Source of the DNA: JAAYWY01 sp050945275
Lineage (GTDB): Bacteria; Bacillota; DTU030; DUMP01
Length of the DNA: 23,187 nucleotides
Direction of reading: 5' to 3'
Assembly (NCBI GenBank): GCA_050945275.1
Contig: JBMNSQ010000013.1
Coordinates: 1 to 23,187 of the forward strand
Shown: piece by piece, positions 5,364 through 13,370 of the stretch
How positions within the stretch are numbered: position 1 is the stretch's first letter
How the letters are laid out: the number at the start of each line of letters is the position of its first letter
The notes under the pieces: generated by a model
Database searches by the model: none
The model's input: only the letters and a program-made list of their open reading frames with translations
Told to the model about the DNA's origin: nothing
Translations under genes and position numbers: made by a program

Positions 5364-6253
5364 TACCACTTCCTCCTTGATTCGCGCAGCTCCCGGGCCA
5401 TAGTTAAATATGACTCATAGCGTTTTTCCGATGCGAGGCCAGATGCCACAGCAATGCGAACAGCACAATCAGGTTCATTTTCATGACGACATCCAGGAAA
5501 ACGGCAGTTGGGTGCTGCCGCCCCTAACTCTGGAAAAAGGTAGACCAGATCGTCCGCTTCCACTTCCGGCAAAACCAAGGTGCTAAACCCAGGCGTGTCG
5601 GCAACCCAACCGCCCCGGTCCAGGGGCAATAATTCCACCTGGCGGGTTGTGTGACGTCCACGCCAAGTTCGCTGACTAACCTCACCGGTAGCTAGATTAA
5701 GGCCCGGCTCCAGTACATTTAATAAACTGGATTTCCCGACCCCGGATTGACCAGCCAGCACACTAACGAACCCGTACAACTGGGCTTTGACAGTATCCAC
5801 ATTATTCTTCGTCTTACTGCTGACGGTATAAGTACGATAACCGGCCAAGCGGTATGGAAGGAGCATCTCCTCAGACTGCTTAGTTCGTTTGAGTAAATCA
5901 CACTTATTAAGGCAAATAATAATCTTAAGTCCTACTGCTTCGGCCTGAACCAAAATGCGATCAACTAGCATGTAGTTGGGTGCCGGTTTGTCTACTGCCA
6001 GCACAACTATTACCATATCAACGTTGGCTATCGGGGGACGTACCAGCTGATTGGAGCGTAGCTTAAGGTGCTCCACTACTCCTGTTTGGGGCCCTTCGAT
6101 GGTGAAAACAACGCGATCCCCCACCAAAATCTCTTCTCTTTTCTTTAACGTGCCCCGAGCCACGCAGCGATAAGTCTCACCTTCCGAGAAGATAAAGAAA
6201 AAACCGCCCAGGGCTCGAATGACCAGCCCTTCCTTACGCCCCGCTGCCGGCAC
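5363..6253 (-). CDS. rsgA: Ribosome small-subunit GTPase RsgA (CpgA/YloQ)
   Basis: RsgA is a circularly permuted GTPase that checks late 30S subunit maturation. The product (296 aa) has an N-terminal OB-fold (about 8-65), then the GTPase motifs in permuted order: NKCD (G4, 116-119), SSK (G5), GQSGVGKSS (P-loop, 168-176) and DTPGF (G3, 219-223). A zinc finger follows (C250, C255, H257, C263), then a helical tail. Start: I choose GTG at 6253, which has AAGGAG 10 nt upstream and overlaps the end of prkC by 20 nt. A TTG at 6286 gives 11 more residues but has no SD. The family N-terminus (MPEGKIIKAL in B. subtilis) supports the shorter form. In the membrane-kinase operons of Firmicutes it regularly follows prkC, and B. 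subtilis CpgA is a known PrkC substrate. Confidence 0.95.
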   Translation of the reverse strand: MPAAGRKEGLVIRALGGFFFIFSEGETYRCVARGTLKKREEILVGDRVVFTIEGPQTGVVEHLKLRSNQLVRPPIANVDMVIVVLAVDKPAPNYMLVDRILVQAEAVGLKIIICLNKCDLLKRTKQSEEMLLPYRLAGYRTYTVSSKTKNNVDTVKAQLYGFVSVLAGQSGVGKSSLLNVLEPGLNLATGEVSQRTWRGRHTTRQVELLPLDRGGWVADTPGFSTLVLPEVEADDLVYLFPELGAAAPNCRFPGCRHENEPDCAVRIAVASGLASEKRYESYLTMARELRESRRKW

Positions 6254-8087
6254 TGACCGGATACTCCTTCCATTGTACTCCCTCAAGGTCTACCCGCACG
6301 CGGCTTTGTGGGCTAACTTTAAGCGGTAATGTTACCTTCTCGCCAGGTTCGAACCGTTCATGAAAGACGCGCTCTTTCCTATCTTCACTTATCACCCAAA
6401 CCTCAACTAGCTGGCGCGATGGGCCCTCGGGCACATCAAGATTAAGGGTAAAATTTACTTGTTCGCCATCCACGAGTGGTCCTTGACTTACAACTAAGCT
6501 AATATTATCACCCTCCGTGACTGTAGTTCCTGCAGGAGGATCCGTACGAATAACCTTACCTACACTGTAAATATTACTAGGTTCTTCGCTGGTTTCACCT
6601 AGTCTTAGCCCTAAAGCGGCTATCTTATCCTGAGCCGTAGCGATGTCATCCCCAGCCAATTCCGGCACTACCACTGCTTGCGGAGGCGGCCCCAAGGATA
6701 AAACAAGTGCTACGCGTCCGCCTACCGGTAATTGGGCTCTGGGAGCTGGTTCCTGGCCTAATACTAACCCGGTTGGGGTAACCGGATCATACTCTTCGCG
6801 GACAGTGCCAATCTCTAGCTTTTGTTGGGCTAACAAAGCCTCGGCTCCAACTTGGGTCTGCCCACGAACATCCGGTACTTCCGCCAGTTCCCGTCCTTGA
6901 CTTAGCACAACTCGCACCTTCTCCCCAACGCCGCTTTTTCTAAGAGAACCCGGCTGTGGCTCCTGCTCAAGCACAATGCCAGGCGATTCTTCACTAAATT
7001 GTTCACGCAGAAGTTCATATACAAAACCCTTCTCGTCTAGTATCCTTTGTGCTTCCTCTGCTGTATACCCCACAACAGACGGCACCTCCACCACCGGTAC
7101 TAAAAAGAAGGAACGAAATAATAAGAAGGTTCCAGCCAAAACAGCCAACATCGCCGACGTAGCTGCTACCCACACTGTAGCACGGTATTTGTGTCTTGAC
7201 TTTACATCGTTAGCTTGCTCTTCTTTCAGCATGGATGATGTGAGAATACGCGTGGGTTCGTCTTCTGTCTCCTCTTTCCCGATCACCTTGGTTAAAGCCA
7301 GGCTCAATTCACCTGCTGTTTGATAACGATAGGTTGGGTTTTTGGCCATAGCCTTCATAACAATTTGGCACAAATTGGCTGGCAACTTGGGGCACAGCTC
7401 TTCTAACGCTGGCGGCTCGGTGTCCAGATGTCTCAAAGCTATGGCAATGGGAGAATCGCCCTCAAATGGTAGCCGACCAGTTAAGAGTTCGTACATAACA
7501 ACGCCTAATGCATAAATATCAGACCGGGCATCCACCGCCTCGCCTCGGGCCTGTTCCGGCGAGAAATAGTGCACCGACCCCAGCACTACTCCCGTTTCGG
7601 TAAGGCTAGAAGCCGCTGCTGCCTGAGCAATACCAAAATCGGTCACCTTTACCTGGCCTTCAGGAGTAATAAGAAGATTATGTGGTTTAATGTCACGGTG
7701 AACAATGCCACGCTGATGAGCATGACCCAGCGCCGCCGCCACCTGTCGTCCCACCTCAGCCACTGCAAGCGATGTGAGCGATCCCCTGTGACGTAGATAA
7801 TCTTTAAGGTTTTGTCCCTGTACATATTCCATTACAATAAAATGCCGACCTTGATCTTCACCCACGTCATAAATCGATACAATGTTAGGATGGGCCAACT
7901 TGGCCGCTGCCCTCGCTTCGCGTTGAAAACGATTCAAAAAATCTGGGTTGCTAGCATACTGATCGCGCAATATTTTGACCGCTACCCATCGATCTAAGTA
8001 AGTACAGCGGGCCTTATAAACTACAGCCATACCACCTTCGCCGATCTTTTCTATTAACTCATATCTTTGTGCTAGCATCGTAAGCAC
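6234..8087 (-). CDS. prkC: Ser/Thr protein kinase PrkC with three PASTA domains
   Basis: This is a 617-aa membrane eukaryotic-type kinase. The cytoplasmic kinase domain (about 8-265) shows GEGGMAVVY, VAVKIL (K38), HRDIKPHN (D132), DFGIA (D150) and an activation segment with T163 and T165 before YFSPEQ. A linker is followed by one membrane helix (about 304-330). Outside are three PASTA repeats (about 333-400, 403-467, 473-540), which bind peptidoglycan fragments in this family. A further beta-rich domain of about 75 residues ends the protein, as in B. subtilis PrkC. In Bacillus PrkC links cell-wall state to translation and to spore germination by muropeptides. The start GTG at 8087 has AAAGGAGGTGAG 8 nt upstream (from GGAGG) and follows the pbpA stop directly; the ATG at 8078 is too far. 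Stp, its cognate phosphatase, is three genes upstream. Confidence 0.96.
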   Translation of the reverse strand: MLTMLAQRYELIEKIGEGGMAVVYKARCTYLDRWVAVKILRDQYASNPDFLNRFQREARAAAKLAHPNIVSIYDVGEDQGRHFIVMEYVQGQNLKDYLRHRGSLTSLAVAEVGRQVAAALGHAHQRGIVHRDIKPHNLLITPEGQVKVTDFGIAQAAAASSLTETGVVLGSVHYFSPEQARGEAVDARSDIYALGVVMYELLTGRLPFEGDSPIAIALRHLDTEPPALEELCPKLPANLCQIVMKAMAKNPTYRYQTAGELSLALTKVIGKEETEDEPTRILTSSMLKEEQANDVKSRHKYRATVWVAATSAMLAVLAGTFLLFRSFFLVPVVEVPSVVGYTAEEAQRILDEKGFVYELLREQFSEESPGIVLEQEPQPGSLRKSGVGEKVRVVLSQGRELAEVPDVRGQTQVGAEALLAQQKLEIGTVREEYDPVTPTGLVLGQEPAPRAQLPVGGRVALVLSLGPPPQAVVVPELAGDDIATAQDKIAALGLRLGETSEEPSNIYSVGKVIRTDPPAGTTVTEGDNISLVVSQGPLVDGEQVNFTLNLDVPEGPSRQLVEVWVISEDRKERVFHERFEPGEKVTLPLKVSPQSRVRVDLEGVQWKEYPVSAGSGA

Positions 8088-9464
8088 CTAGCTCACCTCC
8101 TTTAGCGCCAGCTCAAGCAATGTTCTAGATAGCGGCATCGCCGCTGCTTGGGCGCTACCGGCGTTTTCTACCACCACCGCCACCACTACCCTAGGATTGT
8201 CCGCAGGGGCAAAACCCATGTACCAACTATGAGGTGACCCATGGGGGTTTTCGGCTGTCCCTGTTTTCCCGGCCACCTGCACATCAGGTAAGGCTGCTCC
8301 TTGTCCGGTACCGCTGCTGGTTACCTCCACCATCATATCACGAATTGTTTGGGCCACATCAGGCGAAACAAATTGAGCTATCTTCTCCGGTTTAGTTCGA
8401 GCACCTATCCTTCCGCCTAGATGCCGTTCTTGAACTAAATAAGGCCGGTAAATAATACCATCGTTGGCAATGGCAGCAGCTACCAGAGCCATTTGCAGCG
8501 GAGTAGCCAACACCTCTCCCTGACCAAAAGCTCGCTGGGCAATCTCTCCATCGGACGCCTTGCCTGCAGGAAATGAACTTATCTCGATAGGCAGAGCAAA
8601 GGGAAAGGGGCTATTAAATAAGCCCTTGCTGGCCTGCTTGGCCAAGGCATTATTGCCTAGTTCCAATCCCATCCTAGCAAAAGTAACATTGCACGATACT
8701 GCCAAGGCTGAAGTCAAGTCCAGCTCCCCGTGCGGTAACGGACAATGCACTGTATAGCCGGGAAGCTCCAGCTGACCGGTACAACTGTATTTCTTGTGGG
8801 CTAAATCAGGCCGTTGGCTCAACACTGCCGACAACGTTACTACTTTAAATGTTGATCCCGGAGGATAAAGACCTTGCGTAGCACGGTTCAAAAGAGGCGC
8901 TGCTTTATCCTGTCGGATACTGTCCCACTGCTCAGATAACCGACTCGGATCAAACGACGGTTGACTCGCCAGGGCCAGCACAGCTCCAGTACCTGGTTCG
9001 AGCACCACTGCCGCCCCACGACGACCGGCCAGTAGTCGCATCGCTTCGCACTGAAGTGAGCCACTTACGGTCAAAATTAAGTCTTCTCCTTGTAAAGCCA
9101 GCGGAAAATTCAACCCTAAGGCGGCCCAAAACGGTGGGCGACCGCTAAGCTCTGCTCCAAAGCGGGCTTCCAAGCCGGCCGAACCTATCTTTGCATCAAG
9201 GTAACCGATGACCGGCGCAAAACTTTCTCCAGCTGGATAACGGCGCGCAGTACCCTTGCTCTCTGTGACCGCTACAACTTCGCCATTCCGATCAAAAATT
9301 CCTCCCCTGAGGCTTTGGTTATCCCATCCAGCGATACGCCGGTTGTTTTCAGGACGAGCCATCATCTTATCGCGTCCAAATACCGTAAGATTAGTTAAAG
9401 CCAGCGCAATTAGCAAGAACGTAACTATGAATACTCTGTGTAATCGCTTTATATTAGTTCTCAT
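8088..9464 (-). CDS. pbpA: Class B penicillin-binding protein (peptidoglycan transpeptidase)
   Basis: This is a 458-aa bitopic DD-transpeptidase that cross-links peptidoglycan. It has a short N-terminal membrane anchor (about 9-30), a small PBP-dimer region starting GIFDRNGEVVA, then a transpeptidase domain with the active-site set PGSTFK (S204, K207), SCN (257-259) and KTGTAE (400-405). It is short for class B PBPs (often 550-700 aa) and lacks a long pedestal, which is typical of the PbpA type found beside RodA/FtsW in actinobacterial pkn-stp clusters. The ATG overlaps the ftsW stop as ATGA, so it is very likely the partner of that glycosyltransferase. The stop TAG is directly next to the prkC start. 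B. subtilis lacks this gene at this locus. Whether it serves division, elongation or sporulation cannot be read from sequence. Confidence 0.92.
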   Translation of the reverse strand: MRTNIKRLHRVFIVTFLLIALALTNLTVFGRDKMMARPENNRRIAGWDNQSLRGGIFDRNGEVVAVTESKGTARRYPAGESFAPVIGYLDAKIGSAGLEARFGAELSGRPPFWAALGLNFPLALQGEDLILTVSGSLQCEAMRLLAGRRGAAVVLEPGTGAVLALASQPSFDPSRLSEQWDSIRQDKAAPLLNRATQGLYPPGSTFKVVTLSAVLSQRPDLAHKKYSCTGQLELPGYTVHCPLPHGELDLTSALAVSCNVTFARMGLELGNNALAKQASKGLFNSPFPFALPIEISSFPAGKASDGEIAQRAFGQGEVLATPLQMALVAAAIANDGIIYRPYLVQERHLGGRIGARTKPEKIAQFVSPDVAQTIRDMMVEVTSSGTGQGAALPDVQVAGKTGTAENPHGSPHSWYMGFAPADNPRVVVAVVVENAGSAQAAAMPLSRTLLELALKEVS

Positions 9465-10714
9465 GAGGATCTCCCTTCAGCCGATAGCCGTAACAAGAAG
9501 CCCCAGGCAAACAAGGTACTTATAAGAGAGCTGCCCCCATAGTTAAATAGTGGCAAAGTAACACCGGTTAAAGGTATAAGACTAAGAGCGCCACCTAAAA
9601 TAACTAAAGACTGTAGAGCAAACAGACCGGTTAAGCCAACCCCTGCTAACGTCAAAAAATCGTTATCGCTCATCATAGCTGCCCTTAAGCCTCTTTGCAC
9701 TAACAGCATGTAAACAGCAAGTAAAGCAATAGCACCAGCCAAACCGGTTTCTTCACACCAAGCAACAAAGGTAAGATCAGTGGTAATAGCCGGGATAAGC
9801 TGAGGCGAACCTTGTCCAAGTCCTGCCCCTAAGAGTCCACCGGCACTAGTAGCCAAGAGAGCCTGAACCAATTGGTAACCTTGGCTACCGGCCTCCCAAG
9901 GGTGTAGCCAAATATTAATGCGTGTTTGTACATGCAAAAACAGATGGTAACTGGCTATACTGCCTACCCCAAAGGCCCCCAAACCTAGCACCAAGTAATC
10001 TAAGCGGGGTGCCGCTACATACAATTCCAAGACAAAAAGTCCGAACAAGAGCAGCCCTGTGCCCAAGTCACGCTGAACAACCATAAGAAGCAACGTCAAA
10101 CTTAAAGTCAGAGCCAGTGGCCCGAAATAGACTGGGTGAGGTAACCTTAGAGGCCCCAGCCGACAAAACCGAACGAGAAGCAATTCTTTACGTGCTGCCA
10201 GGTAACCAGCCAATGCTAGGGCCAGCATGATCTTAGCCGGCTCCGACGGCTGAAATCTTATCGGTCCCACCTGTAGCCAGATCTTAGCCCCATAAACCTC
10301 TTTGCCAAAAAACAAGGTAACAGCGAGGCAACTAAGAGCCGTAAGCAGCAGGGGCAGCCAATACCGACGCCAATTGTCTATGTTCGGTACTACTTGTAGA
10401 AGCAACAAGGGGCCTAGGCCAGATAATATCCACACTACTTGCCAAAAGGCAGTGGCTCGATCCAACCGATACAGAATTGCTACGCCCAGAAAAAGCGGTA
10501 CCGCCAATAATGGTAATAGCAGCTCATCGGCTAAAGAGTCAATAGCTATCAGGGATCGATGCACCAGATATAAAGCCAGCGAGATTGCCGCCGGATACAA
10601 ATAGGTCTGGGGTTCCCACACAGGAGAAGCTAGCTGCGATAGCCCAAAGGCCAGCCAGCCGATAATAATAGCTCCTCTAAGCAGCACTCGTTCTGTTTGC
10701 CGGCCACTGCTCAT
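9461..10714 (-). CDS. ftsW: FtsW/RodA/SpoVE family peptidoglycan glycosyltransferase (SEDS)
   Basis: This is a 417-aa polytopic membrane protein that polymerises glycan strands from lipid II together with a class B PBP. It has at least ten hydrophobic segments. SEDS signatures are FQPSEPAKI (154-162), QRDLGTG (214-220, with the catalytic Asp at 216), GYQLVQALLATSAGGLLGAG, CEETGL (320-325) and LPLFNYGGSSL near the C-terminus. The N-terminal third, with extra helices before the KIWLQVG block, is like the RodA copy of actinobacterial stp-rodA-pbpA-pknB clusters. The assignment to FtsW, RodA or SpoVE is therefore open and the symbol is nominal. The ATG overlaps the stp stop (ATGA), and its stop overlaps the pbpA start (ATGA), pointing to fixed stoichiometry of phosphatase, polymerase and transpeptidase. 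Confidence 0.9.
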   Translation of the reverse strand: MSSGRQTERVLLRGAIIIGWLAFGLSQLASPVWEPQTYLYPAAISLALYLVHRSLIAIDSLADELLLPLLAVPLFLGVAILYRLDRATAFWQVVWILSGLGPLLLLQVVPNIDNWRRYWLPLLLTALSCLAVTLFFGKEVYGAKIWLQVGPIRFQPSEPAKIMLALALAGYLAARKELLLVRFCRLGPLRLPHPVYFGPLALTLSLTLLLMVVQRDLGTGLLLFGLFVLELYVAAPRLDYLVLGLGAFGVGSIASYHLFLHVQTRINIWLHPWEAGSQGYQLVQALLATSAGGLLGAGLGQGSPQLIPAITTDLTFVAWCEETGLAGAIALLAVYMLLVQRGLRAAMMSDNDFLTLAGVGLTGLFALQSLVILGGALSLIPLTGVTLPLFNYGGSSLISTLFAWGFLLRLSAEGRSS

Positions 10715-11454
10715 CGCTTATCACTGGCATAAACCAGGGCCACCGTAACGTTATCATGGCCACCACTGTCTAAGGCCGCTTGAACCAAAACCCCTGCCGC
10801 TTGATTGGGCGGTGATGACATGAGAATCTGTTTAATCTCGTCGTCAGTAAGTTCACAGGTTAATCCATCAGTACAAAGAAGAAATATATCACCTTGTTCA
10901 ACCTCAGCACTAAAAAAATCTACTTTAATGTCCGCACTAGTGCCGACAACACGCGTGAGTAGGTGTCGTTTGGGATGAGATCTAGCCTGCTCGGCTGAAA
11001 TAGAACCACTGTTTACTAGCTCCTGAACCAAAGAATGATCCTCAGTTAACTGAATCAGTGCTCCTTGACGATACAAATAGACCCGGCTATCCCCTACTTG
11101 AGCAATGTTAACCTTTTGTTTACAAAAAAGGGCCGCTGTAACTGTTGTACCCATTCCGGTTAGTCCTGGTTGGCTCTGCCCTAAATAATAGATTGACTTG
11201 TTGGCCACTTGCACAGCATCACATAAAACTTTTTTACCATCAATTATGTTAATGTCGGAATTAAAAGCATGATCTTGGATCGTGCGGCTTATTATGTCTA
11301 CTGCCTGAGAACTAGCTACCTCTCCCGCTTGGTGACCGCCCATGCCATCAGCCACTAGAGCCAAACACCAATTATTGCTTCCTCCTAACCAAAAAGCATC
11401 TTCATTGTTGGACCTAACCTTACCGGCGTTAGTTTGCGTAAAGCCTTGCAGCAC
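10711..11454 (-). CDS. stp: PP2C-type Ser/Thr phosphatase Stp/PrpC
   Basis: This is a 247-aa cytosolic metal-dependent protein phosphatase that reverses phosphorylation by PrkC, encoded three genes downstream. PP2C motifs are RSNNED (14-19), VADGMGGHQAGE (D36), GMGTT, VGDSRVYL (120-127), TEDHSLV, LLCTDGLT (D196) and GGHDNVT (D234), so the metal-binding Asp set is complete. Start: GTG at 11454 is 8 nt after GGGGAGG and gives MLQGFTQTNAGKVR, matching the MLTALKTDTGKIR start of B. subtilis PrpC. An earlier GTG at 11463 overlaps the SD itself. The start is 1 nt after the stop of the small 53-aa gene upstream, and the stop overlaps ftsW. Confidence 0.95.
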   Translation of the reverse strand: MLQGFTQTNAGKVRSNNEDAFWLGGSNNWCLALVADGMGGHQAGEVASSQAVDIISRTIQDHAFNSDINIIDGKKVLCDAVQVANKSIYYLGQSQPGLTGMGTTVTAALFCKQKVNIAQVGDSRVYLYRQGALIQLTEDHSLVQELVNSGSISAEQARSHPKRHLLTRVVGTSADIKVDFFSAEVEQGDIFLLCTDGLTCELTDDEIKQILMSSPPNQAAGVLVQAALDSGGHDNVTVALVYASDKR

Positions 11455-11455
11455 T

Positions 11456-11617
11456 TCAGTCACCTCCCCTTACAGCCTGATATGATCTTTGGCCGTCACT
11501 CCTTTTAGCCATAGCCATATCTTGATCAATAACCCGAACGACAGACAATAAGAACCAGTAAAAGAAGCTAAGGAATATTATGTGAACCGCCAGTCGAATT
11601 ATATCTATTTGCTTCAC
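11456..11617 (-). CDS. Small single-helix membrane protein, 53 aa, resembling an FhaB membrane anchor without the FHA domain
   Basis: GTG at 11617-11615 overlaps the fhaA stop as GTGA, and the TGA at 11458-11456 is 1 nt before the stp start, so this frame fills the whole 160-nt gap between the two genes. A GGAG lies 7 nt before the GTG, inside fhaA. The product begins MKQIDIIRLAVH, has one clear membrane helix (about 8-29, including FLSFFYWFLLSVVRV), and a polar basic tail (IDQDMAMAKRSDGQ... ending VRGGD). The order R, hydrophobic FL/W-rich helix, SVxRxxxxD resembles the N-terminal anchor of FhaB-type proteins, which in Actinobacteria lie between fhaA and the phosphatase gene and continue into an FHA domain. 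Here the FHA part is absent. The family link is inference from pattern and position; the ORF itself is well supported. Confidence 0.7.
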   Translation of the reverse strand: MKQIDIIRLAVHIIFLSFFYWFLLSVVRVIDQDMAMAKRSDGQRSYQAVRGGD

Positions 11618-12315
11618 CCCCGATACTCAAGGGTTGTGGATCCCAAAACAATCTTGTCTCCCGGTCGAAGAAGCTCTTTACCTCTTAAAAGCCGGCCGTT
11701 AAGCCAAGTACCGTTTAAGCTACCTAAGTCCTCTATATATTCTTGCCCCTCTGACCAAGCGATGGCTAAATGCACCCTGGATACTTTGTCATCATGCAGA
11801 ACTACGTGATTGGTCTCCCGACGCCCGAGCAATGCTTTTTCTCCCCACAAAGCAAACGTAGCCCCTTCATCCGGACCACTTAACACTGCTAGCGAGCGTG
11901 GTGGTAAAGTTGCAGCACGTTTACGCTGCAAATGAAAAACCAACGTGGTATCCTGCTCCGTCTTAGCCACTTCCCTCTTCGAGCCTATAGTCGGTTTAAC
12001 TTCTATGCCATCCACTAAACCAGTCGTTATAACTACCCTGACTGGGCCTTGTAACTGCTGTTTACGAGCATGTGCCTCTCGTTCTAATCTAATTGCCAAG
12101 TCCTTTTCCAAATCCGCTATATCTCGTGGCAACAAACCCCGATCCTCTGCGGAAACAATAACCTGGTATTCGTTAGGCCGTCCTTCGCCTGCTCTACCGC
12201 TTTCTTCTAGAGCGGCTACTAAATGTAGCCATATTGTCGTCGGCAATGTACTTTTTCGCCGGCGGTTTTTGGCTCGACGCCAACTTGACACTATCTTACT
12301 TAAGATGCGAGTCAT
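11614..12315 (-). CDS. fhaA: FhaA-like protein: DUF3662 N-terminal domain plus FHA phosphothreonine-binding domain
   Basis: This is a 233-aa cytosolic adaptor. After a basic start (residues 1-21, rich in Arg/Lys), residues 22-110 match the DUF3662 domain of FhaA (EYQVIVSAEDRGLL, then GPVRVVITTG). A linker follows, then an FHA domain (about 140-232) with all phosphothreonine-binding landmarks: LGRR (163-166), SRVH (179-182) and NGTWLNG (201-207). FHA domains bind pThr peptides, and with PrkC and Stp in the same operon a PrkC-phosphorylated protein is the likely partner. In Mycobacterium FhaA links the kinase to cell-wall synthesis. Start: ATG at 12315 overlaps the rlmN stop as ATGA, with AAGGAGGAG about 8-10 nt upstream; a longer frame from 12363 has no support. 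Confidence 0.92.
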   Translation of the reverse strand: MTRILSKIVSSWRRAKNRRRKSTLPTTIWLHLVAALEESGRAGEGRPNEYQVIVSAEDRGLLPRDIADLEKDLAIRLEREAHARKQQLQGPVRVVITTGLVDGIEVKPTIGSKREVAKTEQDTTLVFHLQRKRAATLPPRSLAVLSGPDEGATFALWGEKALLGRRETNHVVLHDDKVSRVHLAIAWSEGQEYIEDLGSLNGTWLNGRLLRGKELLRPGDKIVLGSTTLEYRG

Positions 12316-13370
12316 GATGGCGTCTCCTCCTTGGATAAAACTTGCCGCCTCAGCTGCCCACAAGCAGCTGATATATCGGTACCAAGTTCACGGCGTATGG
12401 TAACCGAAATGCCTTCTTTTTCGAGTGTGCGATAAAATAGCTCGACTCGGTCACTTTGTGGTCGGCCAAAGCTAAGCTCGGATACCGGGTTAAACGGTAT
12501 CAAATTTACATGACACAACATGCCTTGCAGTAGCTTGGCCAGTTGGTGCGCCTGCTTTGGGTTATCGTTAACCCCAGCTAGCAGGGCATATTCAAACGTA
12601 ATGCGACGACCTGTAGCCATAATATATTCGCTGCAGGCTGCCATGAGCTCCGGTAAGGGATAGACTTTGTTAATTGGCATGAGTTCACTTCTAAGAGCAT
12701 CTGTCGGTGCGTGCAAAGATACCGCTAACGTCAGTGGTAAGCCTTCTTTAGCCAAGCGTCTCATTCCAGAAATTAGTCCGCAAGTAGAAAGTGTCACTCG
12801 CCGGTAGCTCAGCCCTAAACCAGCCGGCTGTGTAGCCTCAGCCAAGAATGTAAGCACGTTGTCGTAGTTGTCCAGCGGCTCCCCAGTACCCATCAATACT
12901 AAAGAGCGGATCTCTCCCCCTAAGGCTCTCGCCTCACGGGCCAGTAGCACTAGTTCTCCCATCATTTCTCCCGGTGTTAAGTTCCGCGCTAAACCACCTA
13001 AAGTTGAAGCACAAAAAGCACACCCCATCCGGCAACCAGCCTGTGATGATATACAAGCACTATACCACTGCCTGTATTTAAGTAGTACACCCTCCACTGC
13101 CTGACCATCAACTAAGGAAAATAGCAGCTTCACAGCCCTTTTATCCGATGAACATTGACGCCGATCCACTTGAACTGTACCAAGCTCAGTCTCCTTGGCT
13201 AACTGTTGTCGTAAACTAGCAGGGAGATTAGTCATCTCTCCTACCGATAGTGCCAAATGCCGATACAACCAATTATATATTTGGTCAGCACGATAGGAGG
13301 GTTCACCCCAAGACGAGAGCCGTTCTCTTAGCTGACTTAAGCTCAAATCTCTAAGATCAAATTTAGGCAT
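12312..13370 (-). CDS. rlmN: 23S rRNA (A2503-C2)/tRNA (A37-C2) methyltransferase RlmN
   Basis: This is a 352-aa radical-SAM enzyme that methylates C2 of A2503 in 23S rRNA and A37 in some tRNAs. It carries CRMGCAFC (C113, C117, C120) for the 4Fe-4S cluster, preceded by C106 in CISSQAG, and the C-terminal mechanistic Cys in ISAACGQL (about C337). These correspond to C118 and C355 of the E. coli enzyme. MGTGEPLDNYDNV and LAVSLHAP are family blocks. It could be confused with Cfr, but the context (rsmB-rlmN, as in B. subtilis yloM-yloN) and motif spelling favour RlmN. The ATG at 13370 overlaps the rsmB end by 8 nt, with GAGGAGG 6 nt upstream. The stop overlaps fhaA. Confidence 0.96.
   Translation of the reverse strand: MPKFDLRDLSLSQLRERLSSWGEPSYRADQIYNWLYRHLALSVGEMTNLPASLRQQLAKETELGTVQVDRRQCSSDKRAVKLLFSLVDGQAVEGVLLKYRQWYSACISSQAGCRMGCAFCASTLGGLARNLTPGEMMGELVLLAREARALGGEIRSLVLMGTGEPLDNYDNVLTFLAEATQPAGLGLSYRRVTLSTCGLISGMRRLAKEGLPLTLAVSLHAPTDALRSELMPINKVYPLPELMAACSEYIMATGRRITFEYALLAGVNDNPKQAHQLAKLLQGMLCHVNLIPFNPVSELSFGRPQSDRVELFYRTLEKEGISVTIRRELGTDISAACGQLRRQVLSKEETPS

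Noticed and set aside
5719..5901. 60-aa minus-strand ORF inside rsgA
   Set aside because: Alternate frame within the P-loop region of rsgA; no SD and no recognisable feature.
12315..12363. N-terminal extension of FhaA (MWAAEAASFIQGG)
   Set aside because: It overlaps the conserved RlmN C-terminus with its mechanistic Cys and lacks an SD; the ATG at 12315 has SD and ATGA coupling.
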